Positions 50,494 to 58,857 of a DNA stretch of 64,000 bases are shown in pieces. Each line of letters opens with the position of its first letter. Position 1 is the first letter of the stretch. The DNA comes from Candidatus Vecturithrix granuli (GTDB lineage Bacteria; Moduliflexota; Moduliflexia; Moduliflexales; Moduliflexaceae). The DNA is taken from positions 258,544 to 322,543 of the forward strand of contig DF820468.1 in the NCBI GenBank assembly GCA_000739535.1, given 5' to 3'. Made by a program: the position numbers and the translations under genes. The notes beneath the pieces are model-generated. The model was given only the letters and a program-made list of their open reading frames with translations, was not told where the DNA came from and made no database searches.

Positions 50494-53250
50494 ATGAATC
50501 AGACGCCGGAACAGCAAGTAAGGGATAATATTGACCGGATGCTGGCGCAGGCCGGTTGGCAGGTACAGCCGCTGGTGCAGGCGAATTGGAATGCGGGACC
50601 TGGAATCGTAATTCGGGAATATCCGACCGCGAACGGGCCGGCCGATTACGTCCTGTTCGTCAATCACACGCCGGTCGGCGTGATTGAAGCCAAACGCGAA
50701 GAAGAAGGCCACCATCTCACGGTCGTGGAAGACCAATCCGCGCTGTATGCGGCCGGCAGGCTCAAATGGGCGGCGCACAATCAACCTTTGCCCTTTATCT
50801 ATGAAAGTACGGGTGTCTTGACGCGCTTTACTGATACCCGCGACCCCAAACCCCGTTCGCGCCCTGTATTCAGCTTTCATCGCCCTGAAACCTTTCAGAC
50901 CTGGCGCAAGGAAGCGCAAAGTCTGCGAAGGCGTTTCCTGAATCTGCCGGAACTTCAACCCACTGGACTACGCGGCTGCCAGATTCGAGCGATTACGCGC
51001 CTGGAGCAATCGTTCAAGGAAAACCGGCCGCGCGCTCTGGTGCAAATGGCGACCGGCAGCGGCAAAACCTTTACCGCCATCACCTCCATCTATCGCCTGC
51101 TGAAATTCGCCGGGGCCAGACGGGTGCTCTTTTTAGTGGATACCAAAAACCTCGGGGAACAGGCTGAACAGGGGTTCATGGCCTATACGCCCAACGACGA
51201 TAAGCGCACGTTTACGGAACTGTACGGCGTGCAGCGCCTGCGCTCCAATTACGTCGCCCCTAACAGTCAGGTCTGCATCAGCACGATTCAGCGCATGTAT
51301 TCGATTCTGCGGGGCGAAGACCTGGATGAGAGCGCGGAGGAAACCTCGCTGTACGAAATCCAGCAGCCGGCCAGACCCAAAGAAGTGGTCTATAATCCCG
51401 CGCTGCCGCCGGAGTTTTTCGATTTCATCGTGATTGACGAGTGTCATCGCTCGATTTATAACCTCTGGCGTCAGGTGTTGGAGTATTTCGACGCGTTTCT
51501 GATCGGCCTGACCGCCACGCCCGACCAGCGCACCTTCGGATTTTTTCACGAAAACGTGGTTAGCGAATACAGCCACGAAGATGCGGTCGCCGACGGGGTG
51601 AATGTGGGACATGAAGTCTATACGATTGAAACCGAAATCACTCAGCAGGGCGCGAAACTCGCCGCCAAAGAGTTTGTAGATAAACGCGACCGGCTGACGC
51701 GCCGTACCCGTTGGGAACAATTGGATGAAGAGGTGGCATACGCTGCGCCTCAATTAGACCACGATGTCGTCAATCCGAGCCAGATTCGCAAGGTGATCAG
51801 AACCCTGCGCGACAAACTACCGGAGATTTTCCCCGGGCGCACGGAAGTACCCAAAACCCTGATTTTCGCCAAAAGCGACAGCCATGCAGACGATATTATT
51901 CAGATTGTGCGCGAGGAATTTGGCGAGGGCAATGAATTCTGCAAAAAAGTGACGTACCGCGCTGAGGAAGACCCGAAATCGGTCTTAGCCGCGTTCCGCA
52001 ACGCATATTATCCGCGCATCGCCGTCACAGTGGATATGATCGCCACCGGCACGGATGTCAAGCCCCTGGAATGCCTGGTCTTCATGCGCGATGTGAAATC
52101 GAGAAACTATTTTGAGCAGATGAAAGGGCGCGGCACGCGCACCTTGAGCTATGATGACCTCAAAAAAGTCACGCCCTCGGTCATTTCCGCCAAAACCCAT
52201 TTTGTGATTATAGATGCGGTGGGCGTGATCAAATCAATCAAAACCGACAGCCGTCCCCTGGAGCGCAAAAAATCCATCCCGCTCAAAGACCTGATGCTGA
52301 TCGTCATGATGGGCGGCGCGGATGAAGATACCTTTCTGTCGCTGGCGAACCGGCTCGGCCGATTGGAAAAGCAGATCACGCCGGAGGAACGGCAGCGCTT
52401 TACGGAATTGGCACAGGGTAAGAGCATCAATCAGGTGATTCATGATCTGTTGAACGCCCACAACCCGGATGCCATCGAGAGCCGCGCCAGAGCGGAATTT
52501 CAACTCAGCGCCGCCGCCGAACCGGACGTCGAACAGGTACGCGCCGCGCAGGAGAGCCTGATCCGCGAGGTGCAGCGCACGTTCAGCACTGGCGAATTGG
52601 TGCATTATGTGGACAACGTGCGCCGCTCGCACGAGCAGATTATTGATACCGTAAATCTCGACCGTCTGCAATTTGCCGGATGGGACCGCCAGGCTCAGGT
52701 CAAAGCCGCAGAGATCATTCGCGATTTCAGTGTGTTTCTGGCAGAACACAAAGACGAAATCACCGCGTTGCGGATTTTCTACGATCAGCCCTACCGTCGG
52801 CGGGAATTAACTTACCACATGATCAAAGAGGTGTTAGATCTGATCAAACAGAACAAGCCCACGCTTGCGCCGCTGCACGTCTGGCGCGCCTACGAACAGA
52901 TTGAGCAGGTCAATGGCAAATCTCCCAAAAACGAATTGATCGCCCTGGTTGCTCTGATCCGCCGCGTCTGCGGATTTGATGCGGTCTTGACCTCTTTTGA
53001 AACGACGGTCAACAACAATTTCAAACGCTGGGTCTTCAACAAAAACGCCGGGCCAAAGCAATTTACGGACGAGCAGATGGCCTGGCTGAGGATGATCAAA
53101 GACCATATCCTCGCCTCAGTGCACATCGAACGCGGCGATCTGGACTACGCCCCCTTCGACGCCCGGGGCGGATTGGGGAAGATGCACCAGCTTTTCGGCG
53201 GCGACATGGACGCGCTGTTAGATGAACTGAACGAGGCTCTGGCGGCGTGA
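50494..53250 (+). CDS. hsdR: Type I restriction enzyme, R (motor/nuclease) subunit
   Basis: 918 residues. N-terminal PD-(D/E)xK nuclease: D51, E65, K67 in ADYVLFVNHTPVGVIEAK. Superfamily 2 translocase: Walker A MATGSGKT (K192), DEAD-box variant IDECHRS, then TGTDVKPLECLVF and QMKGRGTR in the second RecA domain. A C-terminal helical domain follows. It cuts unmodified DNA after translocation, with HsdM and HsdS encoded at 56623 and 54271. GGAGGAG precedes the ATG. Confidence 0.93.
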   Translation: MNQTPEQQVRDNIDRMLAQAGWQVQPLVQANWNAGPGIVIREYPTANGPADYVLFVNHTPVGVIEAKREEEGHHLTVVEDQSALYAAGRLKWAAHNQPLPFIYESTGVLTRFTDTRDPKPRSRPVFSFHRPETFQTWRKEAQSLRRRFLNLPELQPTGLRGCQIRAITRLEQSFKENRPRALVQMATGSGKTFTAITSIYRLLKFAGARRVLFLVDTKNLGEQAEQGFMAYTPNDDKRTFTELYGVQRLRSNYVAPNSQVCISTIQRMYSILRGEDLDESAEETSLYEIQQPARPKEVVYNPALPPEFFDFIVIDECHRSIYNLWRQVLEYFDAFLIGLTATPDQRTFGFFHENVVSEYSHEDAVADGVNVGHEVYTIETEITQQGAKLAAKEFVDKRDRLTRRTRWEQLDEEVAYAAPQLDHDVVNPSQIRKVIRTLRDKLPEIFPGRTEVPKTLIFAKSDSHADDIIQIVREEFGEGNEFCKKVTYRAEEDPKSVLAAFRNAYYPRIAVTVDMIATGTDVKPLECLVFMRDVKSRNYFEQMKGRGTRTLSYDDLKKVTPSVISAKTHFVIIDAVGVIKSIKTDSRPLERKKSIPLKDLMLIVMMGGADEDTFLSLANRLGRLEKQITPEERQRFTELAQGKSINQVIHDLLNAHNPDAIESRARAEFQLSAAAEPDVEQVRAAQESLIREVQRTFSTGELVHYVDNVRRSHEQIIDTVNLDRLQFAGWDRQAQVKAAEIIRDFSVFLAEHKDEITALRIFYDQPYRRRELTYHMIKEVLDLIKQNKPTLAPLHVWRAYEQIEQVNGKSPKNELIALVALIRRVCGFDAVLTSFETTVNNNFKRWVFNKNAGPKQFTDEQMAWLRMIKDHILASVHIERGDLDYAPFDARGGLGKMHQLFGGDMDALLDELNEALAA

Positions 53251-53297
53251 GGAACAACAAGAATTACACATAAATTTTGCTTTTCAGTGATGAATGC

Positions 53298-53326
53298 TTG
53301 ACAAAATTAACCTTTCAGGTTATATT
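53298..53326 (+). promoter_or_regulatory. mqsRA promoter
   Basis: Consensus TTGACA (53298-53303), 17-nt spacer, TATATT (53321-53326). The transcript would start near 53333, giving a leader of about 9 nt before ATG 53342. Confidence 0.75.
53309..53321. promoter_or_regulatory. MqsA operator
   Basis: AACCT-TTC-AGGTT, a perfect match to the AACCT-(N2-4)-AGGTT palindrome recognised by E. coli MqsA. It lies between the -35 and -10 boxes, so binding would block polymerase. Confidence 0.85.
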
Positions 53327-53341
53327 AAAGTTGTTCAGATT

Positions 53342-53644
53342 ATGGAAAAACGTCGTTGTACCTACGAATTAGAGGAGATCAAAGCTGCCTTTCAAACAGA
53401 AGATGATCTGCGGATGACCCGGACGGCAAGGCAGTGTACGGTGGAGCTTGAAATCGGCCTGGAAGATGTCGTGAAGATCATCCAGACATTGACAACACAA
53501 AACTTTTATAAATCTATGACCACTTACGCCGATGCGCATGTCTGGCAGGATGTGTATCATGCGCAATTCGGTCAGTTGCGGTTGTATATCAAGTTTATGA
53601 AAGATGACGAGGGGCATCTGATTATTTCTTTCAAGCAGAGGTGA
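53342..53644 (+). CDS. mqsR: MqsR family toxin (mRNA interferase)
   Basis: 100 residues, RelE-like ribonuclease fold. The segment FYKSMTTYADAHVWQDVYHA is nearly identical to E. coli MqsR, and the active-site residues are all there: K57, Q69, Y82 and K98. It cuts mRNA at GC-containing sites in E. coli. ATG 53342 (MEKRR) is chosen over ATG 53294, because the promoter lies between them. The antitoxin gene starts 6 nt after the stop. Inserted between hsdR and hsdS. Confidence 0.95.
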   Translation: MEKRRCTYELEEIKAAFQTEDDLRMTRTARQCTVELEIGLEDVVKIIQTLTTQNFYKSMTTYADAHVWQDVYHAQFGQLRLYIKFMKDDEGHLIISFKQR

Positions 53645-53650
53645 CCATGT

Positions 53651-54061
53651 ATGAAAAAATGTCCGTTTTGTCCGGATGGGGTTTTAGAGCGGAAAACCAT
53701 CCGGGAAACATACACCTATAAAGGGCATGAAATTGAAGTTGACCAACCTGGCGAATGGTGCCAGGTTTGTGGGGAAGGCGTGTTGAATGGGGCAGATTTG
53801 AAGGCCACCGCGAAAGAAATTCGAGATTTTCAGGCGCAGGTAGATGGATTGCTGCCGTCCAATGACATCCGGCGGATTCGCAAGAAATTGAAGTTGACCC
53901 AAAAACAGGCAGCTGAAATTTTTGGCGGGGGGCCGAATGCTTTCAGCCGTTATGAGCGCGGTGAAGCCACGCCGTTACGTTCAACCAGTAATCTGCTCCG
54001 GCTGCTGGATCATCATCCGGAACAATTGCAAGAACTCCTCACGGTACCCTTAACGCGGTGA
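53651..54061 (+). CDS. mqsA: MqsA family antitoxin
   Basis: 136 residues. N-terminal zinc-binding toxin-neutralising domain with C4, C7, C37 and C40 (CPFC, CQVC), then a C-terminal helix-turn-helix (LTQKQAAEIFGGGPNAFSRY) that binds the operator at 53309-53321. Toxin gene first is the unusual order shared with E. coli mqsRA. Confidence 0.95.
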   Translation: MKKCPFCPDGVLERKTIRETYTYKGHEIEVDQPGEWCQVCGEGVLNGADLKATAKEIRDFQAQVDGLLPSNDIRRIRKKLKLTQKQAAEIFGGGPNAFSRYERGEATPLRSTSNLLRLLDHHPEQLQELLTVPLTR

Positions 54062-54087
54062 AAGTGTTTATGGCAGCGAATGAAGCA

Positions 54088-54262
54088 CTACACCGGATTA
54101 AAGAATTCAGCGGATGAGTGGTCAGGAAAAAATTCGTTAGATTTTCAATTCGTTGTAGTCTTCCACAAGTATGAGCAGCAGAAGAAACACTACAGCGGAT
54201 TCAAGAAAGAAACGGAGAGGGAAGCGAAAAACAATCCGTTCCTTTCTTGAATCCGTTGTAGT
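54088..54262. repeat. Two inverted repeats before hsdS
   Basis: First 54088-54159 (ACTACACCGGATT.../...TTCGTTGTAGT), second 54189-54262 (ACTACAGCGGATTCAAGAAA.../...TTGAATCCGTTGTAGT). TCCACA(AGT)ATGAGCAGCA occurs on both sides of the second one (54162-54180 and 54264-54280), as if the hsdS start region had been duplicated on insertion. Confidence 0.8.
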
Positions 54263-54270
54263 TCTCCACA

Positions 54271-55809
54271 ATGAGCAGCAAAGCATTGCCGGAAGGCTGG
54301 TGTTGGACTAAAATTGGAGACTTAGGACAAATAGTAGCTGGCGGAACCCCATCTACCAAAATACCAGAATATTGGGAAAATGAGGTAGCCTGGATCACTC
54401 CTGCGGATTTATCAGGTTATCAGAACAAGTTTATCTCAAAAGGAAGAAAATCTATCAGTAAACTTGGATTAGAAAAATCTTCGGCCAAGTTAATGCCTCA
54501 AGGTTCTATTCTTTTCTCCTCAAGAGCTCCTATTGGATATGCCGTAATTGCTGCTAATGAGATTTGTACAAATCAAGGTTTTAAAAATCTTATCCCTTCA
54601 CAATTAATTTTCAATGAATATGTTTATTATTTTCTAAAGTCAGCAAAGAACTTAGCTGAAAGTTACGCCAGTGGGACGACTTTTAAAGAAATCACAGCCA
54701 GAGGATTTGCAAAGCTTCCTCTCCCCCTCCCCCCCTTCCCCGAACAACACGCAATTGTGGAGAAATTGGAGGAGTTGTTTTCTGACCTCGATGACGGCGT
54801 GGCGAGCCTGAAGCAGGCGCAGGCGCAGTTGAAAACTTATCGCCAGGCTGTGTTGAAATATGCCTTCGAGGGCAAGCTGACAGCCGCCTGGCGCGAAACA
54901 AACCGCCCGGCCCCGGCCGCCGCCCTGCTGGAACAGATTCAGGTCGAACGCGCGGCGCAATATCAACGCCAGTTGGAGGAATGGCAGCAAGCCTGCGCCC
55001 GGGCCAACGTTTCCGGCGCAAAAAAACCGCCCAAACCCCAGAAACCCAAAACCCTGCCCCCGCTCAGCGCCGCCGAACTCGCTGAATTACCGAAATTGCC
55101 GGCGGGGTGGTGTTGGGTAAGGTTATCTGAAATATCAGAGGCTTTTGGTGGATATGCTTTTAAAAGCCAAGATTTTTCCGATAAAGGTAAATATCAAGTG
55201 ATTAAAATTGCCAATGTTAAAGTAGGACAGATTCTTTTAGACAGTAATCCTGCCTATTTAGAGAACGCTGATGAAGAGAGTATAAAAAAATATGGACTCC
55301 AGCAAGGAGATTGTCTTATCACCCTTACAGGAACAAGAAAGAAAAGGGATTACGGGTTTGTGGCGATGGTTAAAAATGAACAGAATCTCCTATTAAATCA
55401 AAGATTAGCCGCAATCCGTTTTTTTCAACCTATCTTACCGGATTTTTATCAATATGCATTAAGAACCCAACATTTTCAGAATAATTTTTTCAAGTACGAA
55501 ACAGGTAATGTCGGGCAAGGTAATGTCGGAATGAAATCAGTAACAGAAGAAACTATTATCTTTCCTCCATTGGCTGAACAACGCCAAATCGTCCAGGAAA
55601 TCGAAGCCCGCCTGTCGGTCTGCGACCAGTTGGAACAGACCATTGCCGCCAGCCTGCGCACAGCCGAATCCCTGCGCCAGAGCCTGCTCAAACACGCGTT
55701 CGAAGGCAAACTGACGGCCGACTGGCGCGCTCAACACCCCGACCTGATTGCCGGCGAACATGCGGCTGCCGCGCTATTGGAGAAGATTCGGAAAGAGAAA
55801 ATTGTCTGA
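54271..55809 (+). CDS. hsdS: Type I restriction-modification specificity subunit
   Basis: 512 residues with two target recognition domains. TRD1 starts LPEGWCWTKIGDLGQIVAGG; central conserved region PPFPEQHAIVEKLEELFSDL with YAFEGKLTAAWR. TRD2 starts LPAGWCWVRLSEISEAFGG and ends PPLAEQRQIVQEIEARLSV and HAFEGKLTADWR. It selects the bipartite DNA target for HsdM and HsdR. The TRDs are AT-rich, as usual for swapped domains. The ATG at 54271 lacks a Shine-Dalgarno sequence. Confidence 0.94.
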   Translation: MSSKALPEGWCWTKIGDLGQIVAGGTPSTKIPEYWENEVAWITPADLSGYQNKFISKGRKSISKLGLEKSSAKLMPQGSILFSSRAPIGYAVIAANEICTNQGFKNLIPSQLIFNEYVYYFLKSAKNLAESYASGTTFKEITARGFAKLPLPLPPFPEQHAIVEKLEELFSDLDDGVASLKQAQAQLKTYRQAVLKYAFEGKLTAAWRETNRPAPAAALLEQIQVERAAQYQRQLEEWQQACARANVSGAKKPPKPQKPKTLPPLSAAELAELPKLPAGWCWVRLSEISEAFGGYAFKSQDFSDKGKYQVIKIANVKVGQILLDSNPAYLENADEESIKKYGLQQGDCLITLTGTRKKRDYGFVAMVKNEQNLLLNQRLAAIRFFQPILPDFYQYALRTQHFQNNFFKYETGNVGQGNVGMKSVTEETIIFPPLAEQRQIVQEIEARLSVCDQLEQTIAASLRTAESLRQSLLKHAFEGKLTADWRAQHPDLIAGEHAAAALLEKIRKEKIV

Positions 55810-55872
55810 AGTATAGTTTCTGATTGACGTTGAATACAGCGGATATATCAATCAAGATGGAGGAGAGCAATA

Positions 55873-56232
55873 ATGTTAACAACAGTGATGTATGATATTT
55901 CAGAAGAATTAGCTGGACGGATAGCTCCCTTAAGAGAACAGGTTCCACGCATTTTAGAGTTAGGGCTGCGAGAACTGACAGCCTCGACTGAAACCGGATT
56001 CAAAGGAACCGCAGAAGTTCTGGAATTTTTGGCAGGTTTACCTGATCCGGCAGAGATTATTGCTTTACGTCCATCCCCTGCGTTACAGGAGAGAATCAGC
56101 GCCTTGCTTGAGAAGAACCGGATAACAGGGTTAACCTCGGAAGAAGAACAAGAATGGGAACATTACCAGTATTTGGAACATCTGGTCCGGATTGCCAAAG
56201 CCAAAGCTTACGCCAAATTACATAAATCGTGA
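55873..56232 (+). CDS. Small hypothetical protein in the restriction locus
   Basis: 119 residues, helical, no cysteines. [20 protein letters not shown] is a segment seen at the start of small proteins of unknown function; the end [17 protein letters not shown] is basic. GGAGGAGAG precedes ATG 55873. The HNH gene starts 7 nt after the stop, a two-gene unit between hsdS and hsdM. A DNA-binding or regulatory role is only a guess. Confidence 0.65.
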   Translation: MLTTVMYDISEELAGRIAPLREQVPRILELGLRELTASTETGFKGTAEVLEFLAGLPDPAEIIALRPSPALQERISALLEKNRITGLTSEEEQEWEHYQYLEHLVRIAKAKAYAKLHKS

Positions 56233-56239
56233 GGAGAAA

Positions 56240-56497
56240 ATGAGCGTGTATATTTCGGCAGAATTACGGCGTGTTGTGCATAAACGGGCTGAAGGACGGT
56301 GTGAATATTGTTTGATGCCTGAATTCGCAACGTTTGCAGCGCATGAAATAGATCATATTATTGCTCAAAAACACGGTGGTCAGACGACGCTTGAAAATCT
56401 GGCGCTGGCATGTATATTGTGTAATAAATTGCGGTTACGCGCCCTGTGCCGGTGGCAGAATGTGCGTAACCTTATACGCCTGCGCCAGGCTGCGTAA
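56240..56497 (+). CDS. Short HNH endonuclease-like protein
   Basis: 85 residues. HNH signature: [35 protein letters not shown]. Zinc ligands CxxC and CxxC are present. The usual tail after CN-K (N-P-R ... W..HF) is missing: the protein ends after [15 protein letters not shown], so it may be truncated. GAGGAG precedes the ATG. Confidence 0.8.
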   Translation: MSVYISAELRRVVHKRAEGRCEYCLMPEFATFAAHEIDHIIAQKHGGQTTLENLALACILCNKLRLRALCRWQNVRNLIRLRQAA

Positions 56498-56508
56498 ATC
56501 GTGAAAAA

Positions 56509-56616
56509 ATGTCTGAACTATGATTTGTGTGATTTTTATGATATTCATGGTTTTATCATAGGGGATCGTTCATAATCATAGACATCACCAAAATCACACA
56601 AATCATAGTTCAGACA
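56509..56616. repeat. Inverted repeat ending at the hsdM start
   Basis: Arms TGTCTGAACTATGATTTGTG... (56509-56540) and ...CACACAAATCATAGTTCAGACA (to 56616), 6 nt before ATG 56623. Confidence 0.85.
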
Positions 56617-56622
56617 ATAAGT

Positions 56623-58110
56623 ATGTCCAATACAACAACCATCATCTCCAAAATCTGGAATTTTTGCAACACGTTGCGTGACGACGGTGTGGGCTACGGC
56701 GATTATCTGGAACAGTTGACCTATCTGCTGTTTTTGAAGATGGCGGATGAATACGCGCAACCGCCCTATAACCGCCGGATTAACATTCCTGAAGCCTATA
56801 ATTGGGAGAGCCTGCGCGCCAAACGCGGCGCGGCATTGGAAGCGCACTACATCGAACTGCTGCGCGAACTAGGCGACGCGCCCGGCATGTTAGGACAAAT
56901 CTTTTTCAAAGCCCAGAACAAGATTCAAGACCCGGCCAAACTCTACAAGATCATTGACATGATCGACCGGGAAAAATGGGTGATGATGGGCGCGGACGTG
57001 AAAGGCGACATTTACGAAGGTTTGTTGGAAAAAAACGCGGAAGACACCAAAAGCGGCGCAGGGCAGTATTTCACGCCGCGTCATCTCATCCGGGCCATGG
57101 TGGAGTGCATTCGTCCCGAACCGTTCAAAACCATTGCGGACCCGGCCTGCGGTACCGGCGGGTTTTTTCTGGCAGCCTATCAGTTTCTCACCAATCCCGC
57201 GCATTACCAACTCGACCGCGATCAGAAAGCCTTTCTGAAACACGAGACTTTTCGCGGCTGGGAGATCGTGCCTAACACCTACCGCCTGTGCCTGATGAAT
57301 CTGATTCTGCACAATATCGGCGATATTGACAGCGAACCGCCGCTCACCCGTAACGATTCGCTGATCGCGGATTCCGGCCAACGCTTCGATTATGTGCTGA
57401 CCAATCCACCCTTTGGCAAAAAAAGCAGTTTTACGATCAGCAACGCCGACGGCTCACAGGCGAAAGAAGAGTTGACTTACAATCGTCAGGATTTCTGGGC
57501 CACTACCTCCAACAAGCAATTGAATTTCGTGCAGCACATCCGCACCATGCTCAAAATAGACGGCAAAGCGGCAGTGGTCGTGCCGGATAACGTCTTGTTC
57601 GAAGGCGGGGCCGGCGAAATCGTGCGCAAAAAACTGCTGGACGCCGCCGATCTGCACACGATTCTGCGGCTGCCGACCGGGATTTTCTACAAACAGGGCG
57701 TCAAAGCGAACGTGATTTTTTTCGACAACAAACCGGCCAGCAAAGAACCCTGGACCAAAGACGTCTGGTTCTACGATTTCCGCACCAACGTCCATTTTAC
57801 GCTCAAAACCGATCCACTGCAATACGAAGATTTGCAGGATTTCATCGCCTGTTACATGCCTGAAAATCGGTATCAGCGCAAGGAAACCTGGACGGAAAAC
57901 CACCCCAACGGCCGCTGGCGTAAATTTACTTACGATGAAATCGCAGCCCGCGACAAAACCAGTCTGGACATTTTCTGGCTCAAAGATGAGAGTCTGGCCG
58001 ACCTCGACAATCTGCCCGACCCGGACGTGCTCGCCCTTGACATCGTTGAAAATCTCGAAGCCGGGCTGGAAAGTTTCAAAGAGATCATCGCAACGCTGAA
58101 CGGATCGTAG
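56623..58110 (+). CDS. hsdM: Type I restriction-modification DNA methyltransferase subunit
   Basis: 495 residues. SAM-binding motif I D173-PACGTGGFF and catalytic N261-PPFG (N6-adenine methylation). N-terminal helical HsdM domain (IWNFCNTLRDDGVGYGDYLE), C-terminal NPNGRWRKFTYDEIAARDKT. Methylates the host target selected by HsdS. Located last, after hsdR-mqsRA-hsdS-two small genes. Confidence 0.96.
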   Translation: MSNTTTIISKIWNFCNTLRDDGVGYGDYLEQLTYLLFLKMADEYAQPPYNRRINIPEAYNWESLRAKRGAALEAHYIELLRELGDAPGMLGQIFFKAQNKIQDPAKLYKIIDMIDREKWVMMGADVKGDIYEGLLEKNAEDTKSGAGQYFTPRHLIRAMVECIRPEPFKTIADPACGTGGFFLAAYQFLTNPAHYQLDRDQKAFLKHETFRGWEIVPNTYRLCLMNLILHNIGDIDSEPPLTRNDSLIADSGQRFDYVLTNPPFGKKSSFTISNADGSQAKEELTYNRQDFWATTSNKQLNFVQHIRTMLKIDGKAAVVVPDNVLFEGGAGEIVRKKLLDAADLHTILRLPTGIFYKQGVKANVIFFDNKPASKEPWTKDVWFYDFRTNVHFTLKTDPLQYEDLQDFIACYMPENRYQRKETWTENHPNGRWRKFTYDEIAARDKTSLDIFWLKDESLADLDNLPDPDVLALDIVENLEAGLESFKEIIATLNGS

Positions 58111-58127
58111 CCAGTACGAAAAGCTGG

Positions 58128-58229
58128 GTAGTGGTTAAATAATAAGTGATACCCGCTCGTTGAGCGAAGTCGAAACGAGCCACATTTAGTTCCCTTCGAC
58201 TCCGCTCAGGGAACGCATCACTTACTATG
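58128..58229. repeat. Inverted repeat downstream of hsdM
   Basis: Outer arms TAGTGGTTAAATAATAAGTG / ...CACTTACTATGAAACCACTA; inner hairpins with CGTTGAGCGAAGTCGAAACG and TTCCCTTCGACTCCGCTCAG. The next 380 nt to the promoter at 58614 hold no gene. Confidence 0.7.
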
Positions 58230-58613
58230 AAACCACTAGCGGAAAGCTGACCGTTCCTGCTTGACAGTCGCCCCACAATCTCCGTTGTTTCAGGGGTGTC
58301 GAAAAATTTTACATTCTGTTCTCGTGGATATTTTTCCTGAACTTCCCCATGAATCAGGGAGAAATGACAATTTTTACAGGAAGGTGAAATAAAACAGTGT
58401 CGAAAATTTTTACACATTGACATTGTGGCGTAACGCAAGACTTTGCCTTGAGTTATGGCTCAAAAAGTCCTGTTTTCAATTTTGTGTGTCGAAAAACTTT
58501 ACAATTTTCATCAAAAATCCCGAAGAGTTCACCCTGCTTTTTTGAAGAGGTGAAAATTTTTTTCTTCTGTATTATCAATGATTTACACGATATTTTGCAT
58601 GAGATTTTTATTG

Positions 58614-58630
58614 TTGGCATGTGACGTGCA
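58614..58630 (+). promoter_or_regulatory. Sigma-54-type promoter candidate
   Basis: TTGGCATGTGACGTGCA against YTGGCACGRNNNTTGCW: the GG (58616-58617) and GC (58628-58629) are exactly 12 nt apart. Mismatches are at C7, R9 and T13 of the consensus. A start near 58641 would place the riboswitch at the 5' end of the mRNA. Confidence 0.6.
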
Positions 58631-58671
58631 TATATAAAGAAGTGCAAAGACACTTTGAAATATTTAAAAAG

Positions 58672-58761
58672 TTTCAGAAAAAGCCAAACCACTCGTGAGG
58701 GTGGGACGGAAAGCTGCGGATCTTATTCACACTAATAATAAGATAGCCGGGTTGCCTGAAG
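58672..58761 (+). ncRNA. Cyclic di-GMP-I (GEMM) riboswitch
   Basis: P1 TTTCAG (58672-58677) with CTGAAG (58756-58761). AAGCCAAACC, then P2 CCACTC-GTGA-GGGTGG with a GNRA tetraloop. The conserved GGGACGGAAAGC core follows, then P3 ATCTTATT / AATAAGAT and the tetraloop-receptor side AGCCGGGTTGCC. This matches the GEMM-I consensus (as in the Vibrio Vc2 RNA) in order and key bases. It lies in the 5' leader of the PEP-CTERM gene and is followed by a terminator. Confidence 0.9.
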
Positions 58762-58787
58762 ATAGAAGATTGATTTTATCTCTTGTC

Positions 58788-58816
58788 AAACCGGCTTCTT
58801 CACGCCGGTTTTTTTA
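58788..58816 (+). terminator. Intrinsic terminator of the riboswitch expression platform
   Basis: AAACCGGC-TTCTTCAC-GCCGGTTT followed by TTTTA. Its 5' arm AACCGGCT can instead pair with AGCCGGGTT of the aptamer (58745-58753), so aptamer folding and termination appear linked: ligand binding would favour termination (OFF switch, inference). Confidence 0.8.
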
Positions 58817-58857
58817 TTGCCTGAAGCAATAAGGAACCGGTAACATGAGGAAGCATT

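Noticed and set aside
53294..53341. Upstream ATG for MqsR (16 extra residues)
   Set aside because: It lies before the promoter boxes and operator; the start at 53342 matches the known MqsR N terminus.
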